Below, in pieces: positions 1 to 8,203 of a stretch of DNA of 64,000 nt (position 1 is its first letter; the number at the start of each line of letters is the position of its first letter). The DNA lies in assembly GCA_947058615.1 (NCBI GenBank), contig CAMSHF010000001.1, positions 124,001 through 188,000 of the forward strand. The letters run 5' to 3'. Source of the DNA: an uncultured Rickettsiella sp. Its GTDB lineage: Bacteria; Pseudomonadota; Gammaproteobacteria; Diplorickettsiales; Diplorickettsiaceae. Position numbers and translations under genes: made by a program. The notes below the pieces were generated by a model. That model saw nothing but the letters and a program-made list of their open reading frames with translations. It had not been told where the DNA came from and did no database searches.

Positions 1-797
1 CATTTAGCATAACACCCCCCCTCAAAATTAAATACTCCTATTTTACTCCAGCCATGCTCATCATCGCCTATCAGAAAACGAAGGGGATCCGCGGATAATG
101 TTGTTTTCCCCGTCCCTGATAATCCAAAAAATAGAGCAACATCACCTTTTTCCCCAACATTCGCCGAGCAATGCATAGGCAAAACATCTGAGGCAGGAAG
201 TAAATAATTCATGACCGAAAACATCGCTTTTTTGATTTCGCCAGCATACTGATGCCCACATAATAAAATCTTACGCTCAGTAAGATGAATAACTAAAGTG
301 GCATCACTATTCACTCCATCACGCTGTGGATCGGTTTTTAGGCCCGGTAAACTTAAAATTGTCCACTCGGGTTTTTCAGTTTTTCCATAAAAATTATCTG
401 GACGAATAAAAAGTTGGCGCGCAAATAAATTATGCCAAGCATATTCAGTGACAACCTTTACGGGCAAATAATAATTTGGATCTGCACCCGCTTGCAGATT
501 CGAGATAAACAAATCCACTTCTTTCGCATATTGTTCGGCGCGCTGCCATAATGTATAAAAACGTTTCTCTGATAAAGCTTGGTTAATTGAATCCCAATCG
601 ATGTTTTCTTCACTATGGGGTTCAGCTACAATAAATTTATCCTTAGGAGAACGTCCGGTTCGCTTACCTGTGGAAACCGATAATGCCCCATTCGCGGCAA
701 TAACACCTTCTTTTCGCTTTATAGCAAAGTTGACCAGCTCTTCTGTAGGTAAATCAACGAAGATTTGAGATGAATTTTTGGATTCAACGGCCGACAT
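1..797 (-). CDS. pckA: Phosphoenolpyruvate carboxykinase (ATP), N-terminal part
   Basis: The gene runs off the left edge, so only about 265 N-terminal residues are visible. The enzyme converts oxaloacetate and ATP to phosphoenolpyruvate in the cytoplasm, the entry step of gluconeogenesis from TCA intermediates. Visible landmarks are the TGRSPKDK substrate-loop motif near residue 46 and the P-loop GLSGTGKTT near residues 225-233, followed by the acidic metal-binding segment IGDDEHGW. The start is the ATG at 795-797. For an intracellular bacterium living on amino acids this is a central enzyme. Identification is secure; the C-terminal half lies outside the window. Confidence 0.95.
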   Translation of the reverse strand, partial: MSAVESKNSSQIFVDLPTEELVNFAIKRKEGVIAANGALSVSTGKRTGRSPKDKFIVAEPHSEENIDWDSINQALSEKRFYTLWQRAEQYAKEVDLFISNLQAGADPNYYLPVKVVTEYAWHNLFARQLFIRPDNFYGKTEKPEWTILSLPGLKTDPQRDGVNSDATLVIHLTERKILLCGHQYAGEIKKAMFSVMNYLLPASDVLPMHCSANVGEKGDVALFFGLSGTGKTTLSADPLRFLIGDDEHGWSKIGVFNFEGGCYAK

Positions 798-879
798 AGC
801 CTACACTCCTTAGCTTTACAGAAGTCGGCATGTTAGCACAGATAAAATAGCAATAACATTCCAAACAAGATCTTTTTCG

Positions 880-1134
880 TTAAGGACGCATTCTACAGGT
901 AACGCTATTTCCTGATTCATTTGACTTAGAAATAGGGGATTGTGAAATTAAATAATAAACAATGTAAAGCAATAGCATTATAAATTTTTGATAAATATCT
1001 AATATTAACTTGTTAAATTTATTTCCACTTCTAAGCTTTTTAAAATCAAATAAAACATATTTTAATTCAGGAGTTAGTTCGCCTTCAAAACGCAGTGAAC
1101 ATAATTTATTTTCTGGTTTTATAATTTTTGTCAT
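880..1134 (-). CDS. Small hypothetical protein with C-terminal hydrophobic segment
   Basis: An 84-residue reading frame lies between pckA and the divergent trpS. The N-terminal half is basic and soluble. Residues about 52-64 (IMLLLYIVYYLIS) are hydrophobic enough for one membrane pass, followed by a short polar tail. A weak GGTAAAG ribosome-binding sequence precedes the ATG by about ten bases. No family is recognised. It may be a real small tail-anchored protein or a chance frame in AT-rich DNA; nothing in the context decides this. Confidence 0.3.
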   Translation of the reverse strand: MTKIIKPENKLCSLRFEGELTPELKYVLFDFKKLRSGNKFNKLILDIYQKFIMLLLYIVYYLISQSPISKSNESGNSVTCRMRP

Positions 1135-1216
1135 TTTTTACATCTTTACCTAAAAACTTGAATTTATTTTACTATTTTATCAAAATAACATCATTAAGTT
1201 AAAATTAAATAGGCCT

Positions 1217-2305
1217 ATGACTACCTCAAAACCACGCTTACTTACTGGCGATACGCCGACAGGAAGGCTCCATCTAGGTCACTGGATGGGATCATTAGCC
1301 CTGCGCGTAAACTTACAAAAAAGCTATGAATGTTATTTTATTATTGCCAATATCCATGCATTTACTACACGTGCCGAATTTCCTGATGAAATTCGGCAAA
1401 ATACACTCGATATTGCTCTAGATTATCTCGCTGCAGGTATCGACCCTAAGCAAAGTCATATTTTTATTCAATCGGAAATTCCGGCTATTGCTGAACTGAC
1501 TTGTTTTTTCAGTATGTTGATTTCTTTTCCGAGAGTCATGCGCAATCCAACGATTAAAGAAGAAATACGTCAAAAAAACCTAGGCGATAATTATCCTTTT
1601 GGTTTTTTACTTTATCCCGTAGGACAAGTTGCTGATATTCTTAGTTTTCGACCGGAAATTGTACCCGTAGGTGAAGATCAAATAGCACATTTGGAGTTAG
1701 CCCGTGAATTAGCACGGCGCTTTAATCAAATCTATTGTGGCATTGATCCCCAAACCAAAGATGAAGATTATGTCTCTGAGGGTGGTTTATTTCCTATTAT
1801 TCAAGCAAAACTAAGCCCGGTGCGTCGATTAATTGGAACTGGCCCGCCCAATACGGATGGAATATTACCCAAGATGAGCAAATCGTTAAATAATGCCATT
1901 TATCTCAGTGATAATGCAGATACCATCAAAAATAAGATAATGGGCATGTATACCGATCCTCATCGATTACGAGCAACTGATCCTGGCACCACTGAAAATA
2001 ATCCTTTATGGATATTTCATGATATATTTAACCCTGACAAAGAATGGGTTATAGAAGCGAAGGATAAATATCGTAAAGGTCGGATCAAAGATGTGGAATG
2101 TAAGCATAAGTTAATTGATATATTGGTTGAGATAACACAACCAATACGTGAACGTCGAAAAATTTATGAAAAAGACCCAGAAGAAGTTTTACGGATATTA
2201 AAACAAGGAACTGAACAAGCAAATAAAATGGCAGAAGACACGCTTGCCAAAGCTAAAAGCTTTATGAAACAAAATTACTTTAAACGTACTATCAACTTTA
2301 AATGA
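1217..2305 (+). CDS. trpS: Tryptophanyl-tRNA synthetase
   Basis: A class I aminoacyl-tRNA synthetase that charges tRNA-Trp in the cytoplasm. The HIGH-type signature appears as GRLHLGHWMGS near residues 17-27, and the KMSKS loop is a perfect KMSKS near residue 218. At 362 residues it is longer than the roughly 330-residue E. coli enzyme; the extra length lies partly in a segment before KMSKS and partly in a basic C-terminal tail. Its convergent neighbour is dcd, with only 16 bases between stop codons. Confidence 0.96.
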   Translation: MTTSKPRLLTGDTPTGRLHLGHWMGSLALRVNLQKSYECYFIIANIHAFTTRAEFPDEIRQNTLDIALDYLAAGIDPKQSHIFIQSEIPAIAELTCFFSMLISFPRVMRNPTIKEEIRQKNLGDNYPFGFLLYPVGQVADILSFRPEIVPVGEDQIAHLELARELARRFNQIYCGIDPQTKDEDYVSEGGLFPIIQAKLSPVRRLIGTGPPNTDGILPKMSKSLNNAIYLSDNADTIKNKIMGMYTDPHRLRATDPGTTENNPLWIFHDIFNPDKEWVIEAKDKYRKGRIKDVECKHKLIDILVEITQPIRERRKIYEKDPEEVLRILKQGTEQANKMAEDTLAKAKSFMKQNYFKRTINFK

Positions 2306-2321
2306 AGATAAACATTAAACT

Positions 2322-2888
2322 CTAAGTCACTGGCAGAGTAACCCCTCTCTGACCCTGGTATTTACCTTGGCGATCTCGATAAGAGATTTGACAGATTTCA
2401 TCCGACTCTAAAAATAACATCTGTGCTACACCTTCATGAGCATATATTTTTGCAGGCAAAGGTGTCGTATTAGAAAATTCCAGTGTCACTTGACCTTCCC
2501 ATTCAGGTTCCAAAGGCGTGACATTGACAATAATTCCGCAGCGTGCGTAAGTAGATTTACCGACACAAATCGTAAGGATATTTCTTGGAATACGGAAGTA
2601 CTCGACAGTATGAGCTAAGGCAAAAGAATTAGGAGGGATAATACAAACATCACTTTTTACATCGACAAAGCTTCCTTCCGAAAAACTTTTAGGATCAACT
2701 ATTGCAGAATTAATATTTGTAAACACTCGAAACTCATTAGCACAACGCACATCATAACCATAGCTGGAAACACCATAGGAAATAATCCGTCCTGCTGTGG
2801 TTTGACGCACTTGATTCGACTCAAACGGAGTTATCATATTGTGATCTTTCGCCATACGGCAAATCCATGAATCAGATTTAATTGACAT
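2322..2888 (-). CDS. dcd: dCTP deaminase
   Basis: This enzyme deaminates dCTP to dUTP, feeding thymidylate synthesis. The 188-residue length is normal for the family. The trimer-forming dUTPase-like fold is recognised from the central [11 protein letters not shown] segment near residues 130-140, which carries the catalytic Glu, and the [12 protein letters not shown] segment just before it. An AGGA ribosome-binding site sits nine bases before the ATG. It follows mrp on the same strand by 13 bases, so the two are probably co-transcribed, as is common in gammaproteobacteria. Confidence 0.95.
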   Translation of the reverse strand: MSIKSDSWICRMAKDHNMITPFESNQVRQTTAGRIISYGVSSYGYDVRCANEFRVFTNINSAIVDPKSFSEGSFVDVKSDVCIIPPNSFALAHTVEYFRIPRNILTICVGKSTYARCGIIVNVTPLEPEWEGQVTLEFSNTTPLPAKIYAHEGVAQMLFLESDEICQISYRDRQGKYQGQRGVTLPVT

Positions 2889-2901
2889 AATAATTTTCCT
2901 G

Positions 2902-3720
2902 CTATTTTTTCTCTATGACAATTTTCGGAAATCGAAAAGCCTTAGGTTTTGAGTGACTCAACTGATCAGCTATTTTATTGACTATCTTACGATAAATATC
3001 AGCAATAGCGCTTTGCGGCGCTGCAATAAAAATAGGCTTGCCTGAATCAGCTTGTTTACGTATCTGGATATCTAAAGGTAAAGTACCTAATAAATTAATA
3101 TGACATTCTTTGGCAATTCGCTCTCCTCCACCTTCGCCAAAGATAGGTTCCTCATGACGACATTGTCTACATACATATGTGCACATATTTTCGACTACAC
3201 CCAATAAAGGCACTTTAACTTTATTGAACATCCCGATTGCTTTACGTACATCCAGTAAAGCGATATCTTGAGGCGTCGTTACGATGACCGCTCCAGACAA
3301 AGGAATTTTTTGAGTTAAGGTCAATTGGATGTCCCCCGTGCCAGGAGGCAAATCCACTATCAAATAATCTAAATTATCCCAATGAGTATCATTCAATAAC
3401 TGTTGCAAAGCACCTGTTGCCATGGGTCCACGCCAAATCATGGGTGTATTGATGTCGATTAAATAGCCTATCGACATCGATTGTATCCCGTGGGCATAAA
3501 CAGGCTCTAAGGTTTTACCATCTTTACTTGTTGGCTTCTCGCTGACACCTAACATCTGAGGTTGATTAGGTCCATAGATATCCGCATCCAATATTCCGAC
3601 CTTTACACCTTTTTCGGCAAGTGCCAATGCCAAATTAACAGCCGTCGTTGACTTTCCAACCCCACCTTTTCCTGAAGCAATAGCAATAATATGTTTAACA
3701 CGATGAGCAATATTTAGCAT
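2902..3720 (-). CDS. apbC: Mrp/ApbC-family Fe-S cluster carrier ATPase
   Basis: A cytoplasmic P-loop ATPase of the Mrp/NBP35 family that binds and transfers Fe-S clusters. The deviant Walker [10 protein letters not shown] lies at residues 18-26, Walker B is in VDLPPGTGD, and the cluster-binding CxxC is CRQC near residue 187. At 272 residues it is the short form: the N-terminal DUF59/MIP18-like domain found in the longer E. coli protein (about 370 residues) is missing. It is divergent from metG and upstream of dcd, a classic gammaproteobacterial arrangement. Confidence 0.93.
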   Translation of the reverse strand: MLNIAHRVKHIIAIASGKGGVGKSTTAVNLALALAEKGVKVGILDADIYGPNQPQMLGVSEKPTSKDGKTLEPVYAHGIQSMSIGYLIDINTPMIWRGPMATGALQQLLNDTHWDNLDYLIVDLPPGTGDIQLTLTQKIPLSGAVIVTTPQDIALLDVRKAIGMFNKVKVPLLGVVENMCTYVCRQCRHEEPIFGEGGGERIAKECHINLLGTLPLDIQIRKQADSGKPIFIAAPQSAIADIYRKIVNKIADQLSHSKPKAFRFPKIVIEKK

Positions 3721-3799
3721 AGCTTTCTTAAATTATAACTTGACGCGACTCCTCGCAAAAAGGCAGAATCTTAGTATCAATAATACGCAAAAGATAAGT

Positions 3800-5461
3800 A
3801 TGCAGCAAATTCATCGTAAATTATTAGTCACTAGTGCTTTGCCTTATGCCAATGGTTCTTTACATATCGGCCATTTATTAGAACACATCCAAGCAGATAT
3901 TTGGGTACGTTTTCAAAAGATGATGGGTCGGGACTGCATTTTTATATCTGGAGAAGACGCACATGGCACTCCAGTGATGTTAGCCGCACAACAACAGAAG
4001 ATCAGCCCAGATACTCTTGTTTTTCAAACTGCAGAAGAGCATAAACGAGATCTTTCTGATTTTCATATTAATTTTGATAATTTTTACACAACACATTCCC
4101 CAGAAAATGAAGCATTAACTGCACTTATTTATCAAAAAATGAAAGATAAAGGGGATATCTATAGCAAAACTATCAAACAAGCTTACGATCCCGAAGTACA
4201 CATGTTTCTACCCGATCGTTATGTCAAAGGCGCATGTCCTTGTTGCAAAGCTCCCGATCAATACGGGGATAATTGTGAAGTATGTGGCTCTACCTATTCT
4301 CCTCTGGATCTTATTGATCCGAAGTCGATTATTTCAGGATCTACGCCTATTGAAAAAGAATCTGAGCATTATTTTTTCCAACTTTCTAATTATTCAAAAT
4401 TTTTGCATAACTGGATTACACACGATCATCATCTGGCCGAAGAAATAAGTAATAAACTTTTAGAATGGTTTAAAGAAGGCTTGCATGATCTTAACATTTC
4501 TCGTGATGTACCTTATTTTGGCTTTAAAATTCCAGAAACCAAAAACAAATTTTTTTATGTGTGGATAGATGCTCCTATAGGCTACATGGCAGCCTTCAAA
4601 AATCTCTGCAATCATCGTAAACAACTTAACTTTGACGAATATTGGTCAAACCCAACTAAAACACAGCTTTATCATTTTGTGGGAAAAGATATCATTAATT
4701 TTCATGCTATCTTTTGGCCAGCCATTCTAAAAAGTGCAGAATTTCGTACACCTACTGCCATTTTTGTACACGGTTATGTCACTGTAAATGGTAAAAAAAT
4801 GTCAAAATCGCGAGGAACTTATATTTCTGCGCGACACTATCTTAATTATTTAGATCCCGAATATCTGCGCTATTATTTTGCTAAAAAACTAAGCCAAAAA
4901 ACGGAAGATATTGATTTTAATATACATGATTTTATCCACAAAGTTAACTCGGATTTAATTGGAAAACTAGTCAATATTGCAAGTCGGTGTGCAAGTTTCA
5001 TTAATAAAAAATTTGATAATAAACTATCCTCCGAAGCTTTGATCCCCAAATTAATACAAGAATTCACCGATAAAGGTGATGAAATCGCAGACAATTATGA
5101 GAAACGTGACTACAATCGCGCAATGAAAAGCATTATGGAATTAGCCGACCAAGCAAATCAAATGATTGACGCTGAAAAGCCTTGGCTTTTGATAAAAAAT
5201 CCCGATTCAATTCAGCGCGCTCATGAGGTATGTAGTTTAGGATTAAATCTTTTTAGAATTTTAATGATCTATTTAAAGCCCGTGCTTCCTATTACTGCTG
5301 AAAAGGTAGAACATTTTCTAAATATTCCTGCCATGACTTGGGCACAAAGACAAAAAATTTTATTGGATCATCGTATTAACACTTTTACCCCTTTATTACA
5401 ACGTATCCCTGAAGAAACGATTCAGAATATGCAAACAACGGACCCTATTGCTACAGGTTAA
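3800..5461 (+). CDS. metG: Methionyl-tRNA synthetase
   Basis: A class I synthetase charging tRNA-Met. The chosen ATG gives 553 residues beginning MQQIHRKLLVTSALPYANG; an in-frame TTG at 3740 would add 20 residues that family members lack. The HIGH motif is HIGH in SLHIGHLLEH, KMSKS occurs as GKKMSKSRGTY, and a zinc-binding insertion carries CPCC and CEVCG. The protein ends after the anticodon-binding helical domain and lacks the C-terminal tRNA-binding/dimerisation domain of the 677-residue E. coli enzyme. Catalytic parts are complete, so it should be functional. Confidence 0.95.
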   Translation: MQQIHRKLLVTSALPYANGSLHIGHLLEHIQADIWVRFQKMMGRDCIFISGEDAHGTPVMLAAQQQKISPDTLVFQTAEEHKRDLSDFHINFDNFYTTHSPENEALTALIYQKMKDKGDIYSKTIKQAYDPEVHMFLPDRYVKGACPCCKAPDQYGDNCEVCGSTYSPLDLIDPKSIISGSTPIEKESEHYFFQLSNYSKFLHNWITHDHHLAEEISNKLLEWFKEGLHDLNISRDVPYFGFKIPETKNKFFYVWIDAPIGYMAAFKNLCNHRKQLNFDEYWSNPTKTQLYHFVGKDIINFHAIFWPAILKSAEFRTPTAIFVHGYVTVNGKKMSKSRGTYISARHYLNYLDPEYLRYYFAKKLSQKTEDIDFNIHDFIHKVNSDLIGKLVNIASRCASFINKKFDNKLSSEALIPKLIQEFTDKGDEIADNYEKRDYNRAMKSIMELADQANQMIDAEKPWLLIKNPDSIQRAHEVCSLGLNLFRILMIYLKPVLPITAEKVEHFLNIPAMTWAQRQKILLDHRINTFTPLLQRIPEETIQNMQTTDPIATG

Positions 5462-5518
5462 TTATAACTGTTTTAAAGATATAAATCTCCTTTGATAGAA
5501 CATCATCTCATTTTAACA

Positions 5519-6214
5519 ATGAAATTAAATCAATCCACTTTTTCAGGCAGCGATCTAACCGCATTAATTAAGAAAATCGATGCTTTATTACCACAAACAC
5601 AGTGTGGGCAATGTAGCTATTCAGGTTGCTTACCTTACGCCGAAGCCATTGTAAAAGAAAATGCTGAGATAAATCGTTGTCCTCCAGGAGGAGTTAAGAC
5701 ATTGCGCGCGTTAGCAAGATTATTAAATAAAAATTTTGAGCCCTTTATGGCGGAAATGCTTAAACAAGAAAAACCCGTGATGATAGCACATATACGTGAA
5801 TCTGAATGTATCGGTTGCACTAAATGCATCCAAGCTTGTCCAGTTGACGCCATCGTAGGAGCTAGCAAGCAGTTACATGTCGTTTTAGCACAAGAATGTA
5901 CAGGCTGCAGCCTGTGTCTCGCACCTTGTCCAGTTGATTGCATTGATATGCGGCCATTAAATCAACCTAACTATAAACCCGAACAAGCACGACATCGTTA
6001 TTACGCTAAAAAACAGCGCCAAGAGTTAAGAAAAAATGAAATTAAGCTCACTAAAGCTATTTCATCAAACAAACTAGCGATTGCTTATATACAAGCTGCA
6101 ATTAAGCGAACGAAAGAAAAAAAACAACGCTTTGATCTACATCGTACTATTGAAGATCCCTCTAAGACTAAACATCCAATGCTTGATAAACATGATAGTT
6201 CTCTGAATAAGTAA
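5519..6214 (+). CDS. RnfB-like ferredoxin, soluble and orphan
   Basis: The protein resembles the soluble part of RnfB/RsxB. An N-terminal CGQC-x4-C...C four-cysteine cluster motif ([15 protein letters not shown]) is followed by two 4Fe-4S ferredoxin motifs, [12 protein letters not shown] and [12 protein letters not shown], and a basic tail of about 70 residues. The membrane anchor that begins canonical RnfB is absent, and no other rnf genes are nearby, so it cannot form the usual ion-pumping complex from this locus. The start is uncertain: ATG 5519 is chosen, TTG 5492 would add nine residues, and neither has a clear ribosome-binding site. The 3' end overlaps the convergent carbonic anhydrase gene. 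Confidence 0.85.
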   Translation: MKLNQSTFSGSDLTALIKKIDALLPQTQCGQCSYSGCLPYAEAIVKENAEINRCPPGGVKTLRALARLLNKNFEPFMAEMLKQEKPVMIAHIRESECIGCTKCIQACPVDAIVGASKQLHVVLAQECTGCSLCLAPCPVDCIDMRPLNQPNYKPEQARHRYYAKKQRQELRKNEIKLTKAISSNKLAIAYIQAAIKRTKEKKQRFDLHRTIEDPSKTKHPMLDKHDSSLNK

Positions 6215-6776
6215 AAATTTGGCCCATTTTAATATCAAAAAACCAGCGATGGATAGTTAATTCGTTAGTTTCTAACTTATCTTTTATCCAAGGAAATGTC
6301 ATACAATTTTCATAAGAACGAGTTAAAGCTAATTTTGCATACTCATCTGGATTTTTTGTCTTATTATCTGATAACTTAATTGAAGAAACCCATTTGCTTA
6401 TAAAATCATCTTGGGATAATTTTTGACTATTTAATAATGCATCTATTCCACCACACTGACTATGTCCCAGTAAAATAAGCTGTTTAATATTCAAAAGACC
6501 AATTCCAAATTCTAAAGCGGCACTTGTTCCATGTAGAGCCTCGTCTTTTTGGTAGGGAGGCACTATATTTGCGACATTGCGTACTACAAATAAATCTCCG
6601 GGATTACACTGTAATATTAATGCAGGGTCAACGCGTGAATCGCAGCATGAAATAATCATTATTTGAGGTTTCTGACCTGAATCCGCCAAATATCGCATGA
6701 CGGCATTATCACCTATAGCATATTTTTTCCTAAATTCACTATAGCCATACAAAATTTTACTGAATACATTACTCAT
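6168..6776 (-). CDS. Beta-class carbonic anhydrase
   Basis: It interconverts CO2 and bicarbonate. Zinc ligands are visible: the first Cys in SCCDSRVDP and the His/Cys pair in GHSQCGG, which identify the beta class. The chosen ATG at 6774-6776 gives 202 residues and is preceded by a very strong GGGGGGA ribosome-binding sequence; a TTG five codons upstream is less likely. The last 47 bases overlap the end of the convergent RnfB-like gene. A perfect 22-base palindrome lies in its leader or promoter region. Confidence 0.93.
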   Translation of the reverse strand: MSNVFSKILYGYSEFRKKYAIGDNAVMRYLADSGQKPQIMIISCCDSRVDPALILQCNPGDLFVVRNVANIVPPYQKDEALHGTSAALEFGIGLLNIKQLILLGHSQCGGIDALLNSQKLSQDDFISKWVSSIKLSDNKTKNPDEYAKLALTRSYENCMTFPWIKDKLETNELTIHRWFFDIKMGQIFTYSENYHVYQALDV

Positions 6777-6789
6777 GTTTCCCCCCGTC

Positions 6790-6811
6790 AATATTTATTT
6801 AAATAAATATT
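6790..6811. promoter_or_regulatory. 22-base perfect palindrome upstream of carbonic anhydrase
   Basis: The two 11-base arms AATATTTATTT and AAATAAATATT are exact reverse complements with no spacer. The element ends 14 bases upstream of the carbonic anhydrase start codon. Such a site could be an operator for a dimeric repressor or a cold-labile hairpin in the leader. In AT-rich DNA a chance palindrome is possible. Confidence 0.4.
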
Positions 6812-6855
6812 TAATTTGAGACTGATTCTTATTATAAGTTAACCAAAAATTTAAA

Positions 6856-6877
6856 CAATTTGGCTGGACCCAAATTG
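6856..6877. repeat. Inverted repeat, 8-base arms with 6-base loop
   Basis: CAATTTGG at 6856-6863 and CCAAATTG at 6870-6877 flank CTGGAC. The element lies between the carbonic anhydrase start and a small downstream reading frame. It lacks a T-run, so it is not an obvious terminator; it may be a regulatory hairpin. Confidence 0.35.
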
Positions 6878-6934
6878 CAAACCCTCCTTTGACATAAAGT
6901 GGTAATATTTATGAACCTTTACTAAAGATCTTTT

Positions 6935-7135
6935 ATGAAAAAAAGATTAAAATGTATCATAAAAAAAACAATGAGAACACACCAAAGCTTAGCGAATTTT
7001 ATTTATCAATTAAATAGTTTTCACTGTACTATTTTTTCTATACTATTATTAGTTTATATGATAAAAATTTATAATTTAACGTCTTTAAGCAATTATTTTA
7101 ATAAAAATAATCATCTCAAAAATTCATACGGGTAG
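6935..7135 (+). CDS. Possible small hypothetical protein
   Basis: A 66-residue frame with a strongly basic N-terminus (MKKRLKCIIKK) and one hydrophobic stretch at about residues 33-45, arranged like a signal anchor with positive charges inside. There is no convincing ribosome-binding site and no recognisable family. It occupies the gap between the carbonic anhydrase promoter and tRNA-Glu. Treat as a weak prediction. Confidence 0.2.
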   Translation: MKKRLKCIIKKTMRTHQSLANFIYQLNSFHCTIFSILLLVYMIKIYNLTSLSNYFNKNNHLKNSYG

Positions 7136-7162
7136 CTATTGACGAATTTCCAGAAAGAAAAA

Positions 7163-7238
7163 TGGCGTCCCCAAGGGGAGTCGAACCCCTGTTACCGCCG
7201 TGAAAGGGCGATGTCCTAGGCCTCTAGACGATGGGGAC
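7163..7238 (-). tRNA. tRNA-Glu (anticodon UUC)
   Basis: A complete 76-base cloverleaf reads on the minus strand. The acceptor stem is GTCCCCA with TGGGGAC, the anticodon loop is CTTTCAC giving UUC, the T-loop is GGTTCGACTCC, and the 3' CCA is encoded in the DNA (TGG at 7163-7165 on the plus strand). No second tRNA accompanies it. A consensus-like promoter lies just upstream. Confidence 0.97.
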
Positions 7239-7256
7239 CTACGGTTAAGGTCCGCT

Positions 7257-7285
7257 ATTTTGGCTGCGCTTGACAAGAATGTCAA
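7257..7285 (-). promoter_or_regulatory. Probable sigma-70 promoter of tRNA-Glu
   Basis: On the minus strand a perfect TTGACA (7285-7280) is followed after exactly 17 bases by CAAAAT (7262-7257), then a GC-rich discriminator region and the tRNA. The -35 box is one arm of an exact inverted repeat, TTGACA-agaa-TGTCAA at 7270-7285. The spacing and position make it the best candidate for the tRNA promoter. Confidence 0.55.
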
Positions 7286-7467
7286 TGTCTAAAATAATTA
7301 CATAGAAACTGATTTTTTAAAAATTATTTTTTTACAGAAGATACCGTCATCCTGGTATGAAGATAGGAAGTTTTTACTGCTTTTTTCTCTTGAAAATCAT
7401 CATCGAGAAATTTAGGCTCATACCCTCTGTCAGGTATTAAACTGGATTATTTAAATAGAGGTAGCCT

Positions 7468-8130
7468 TTGTCAAACCAAACTCTAAATCTTAGCAATAGA
7501 CTGTATCGATACATGTTGTCAGTATCTTTACAAGAACCTGCTATTCTGCAGCAATTAAGAGAAACCACTCTTAAGTTATCATCCCATAATATGCAGATTT
7601 CACCTGAACAAGGACAATTTATGGGATTTCTTGTTGAACTAATAGCCGCCGAAAAAACCTTGGAAATAGGTGTCTACACCGGTTATAGCGCTTTAGTCGT
7701 CGCTTTAGCTCTTCCTAAAACGGGGAAAATAATTGCCTGTGATATCAATAGAGAAACGAGCGCTATAGCACAGAATTTTTGGAAAAAAGCCGGTGTTGCA
7801 CATAAAATTGATCTAAAATTAGCTCCCGCATTAGAAACCCTAGATAATTTAGTTAAAGAAAATCAGAAAAATAGTTTTGATTTTATCTTTATAGACGCAG
7901 ATAAACGAAATTATTTAAACTATTATGAACGATCACTTGCATTACTCCGACCAGGCGGTTTAATTCTGGTTGACAATGTCCTTTGGAGTGGAAAGGTAGC
8001 TGATTCAAGTAATCATGATGAACAAACCTTAGCTATTCGTACATTTAATCAAGCGATTCATCAAGATAAACGTATCCATATGTGTTTAATACCCGTAGGG
8101 GATGGTCTTACTTTAATAAGAAAACGCTAA
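7468..8130 (+). CDS. SAM-dependent O-methyltransferase (class I, caffeoyl-CoA type)
   Basis: A 220-residue member of the Methyltransf_3 family. The SAM-binding motif is LEIGVYTGYSALVVALALP near residues 65-83, followed by IACDINRE, and the metal-binding acidic segment FIFIDADKRNY with later LVDNVLW. Members methylate catechol-like hydroxyls using a divalent metal; the substrate here is unknown. The start is a TTG preceded by a GAGG ribosome-binding sequence. It is divergent from the tRNA and convergent with parE. Confidence 0.88.
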   Translation: MSNQTLNLSNRLYRYMLSVSLQEPAILQQLRETTLKLSSHNMQISPEQGQFMGFLVELIAAEKTLEIGVYTGYSALVVALALPKTGKIIACDINRETSAIAQNFWKKAGVAHKIDLKLAPALETLDNLVKENQKNSFDFIFIDADKRNYLNYYERSLALLRPGGLILVDNVLWSGKVADSSNHDEQTLAIRTFNQAIHQDKRIHMCLIPVGDGLTLIRKR

Positions 8131-8203
8131 CCTAAAAAAGATTAGGGGGGCAGCATCAATACCACCTTCAATTGCATTCGCTATCGTACGTAAAACACCT
8201 TTT

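Noticed and set aside
5635-5943. Open frame of 102 codons opposite the RnfB-like gene
   Set aside because: Arises from the regular cysteine-rich codon pattern on the other strand; no independent support.
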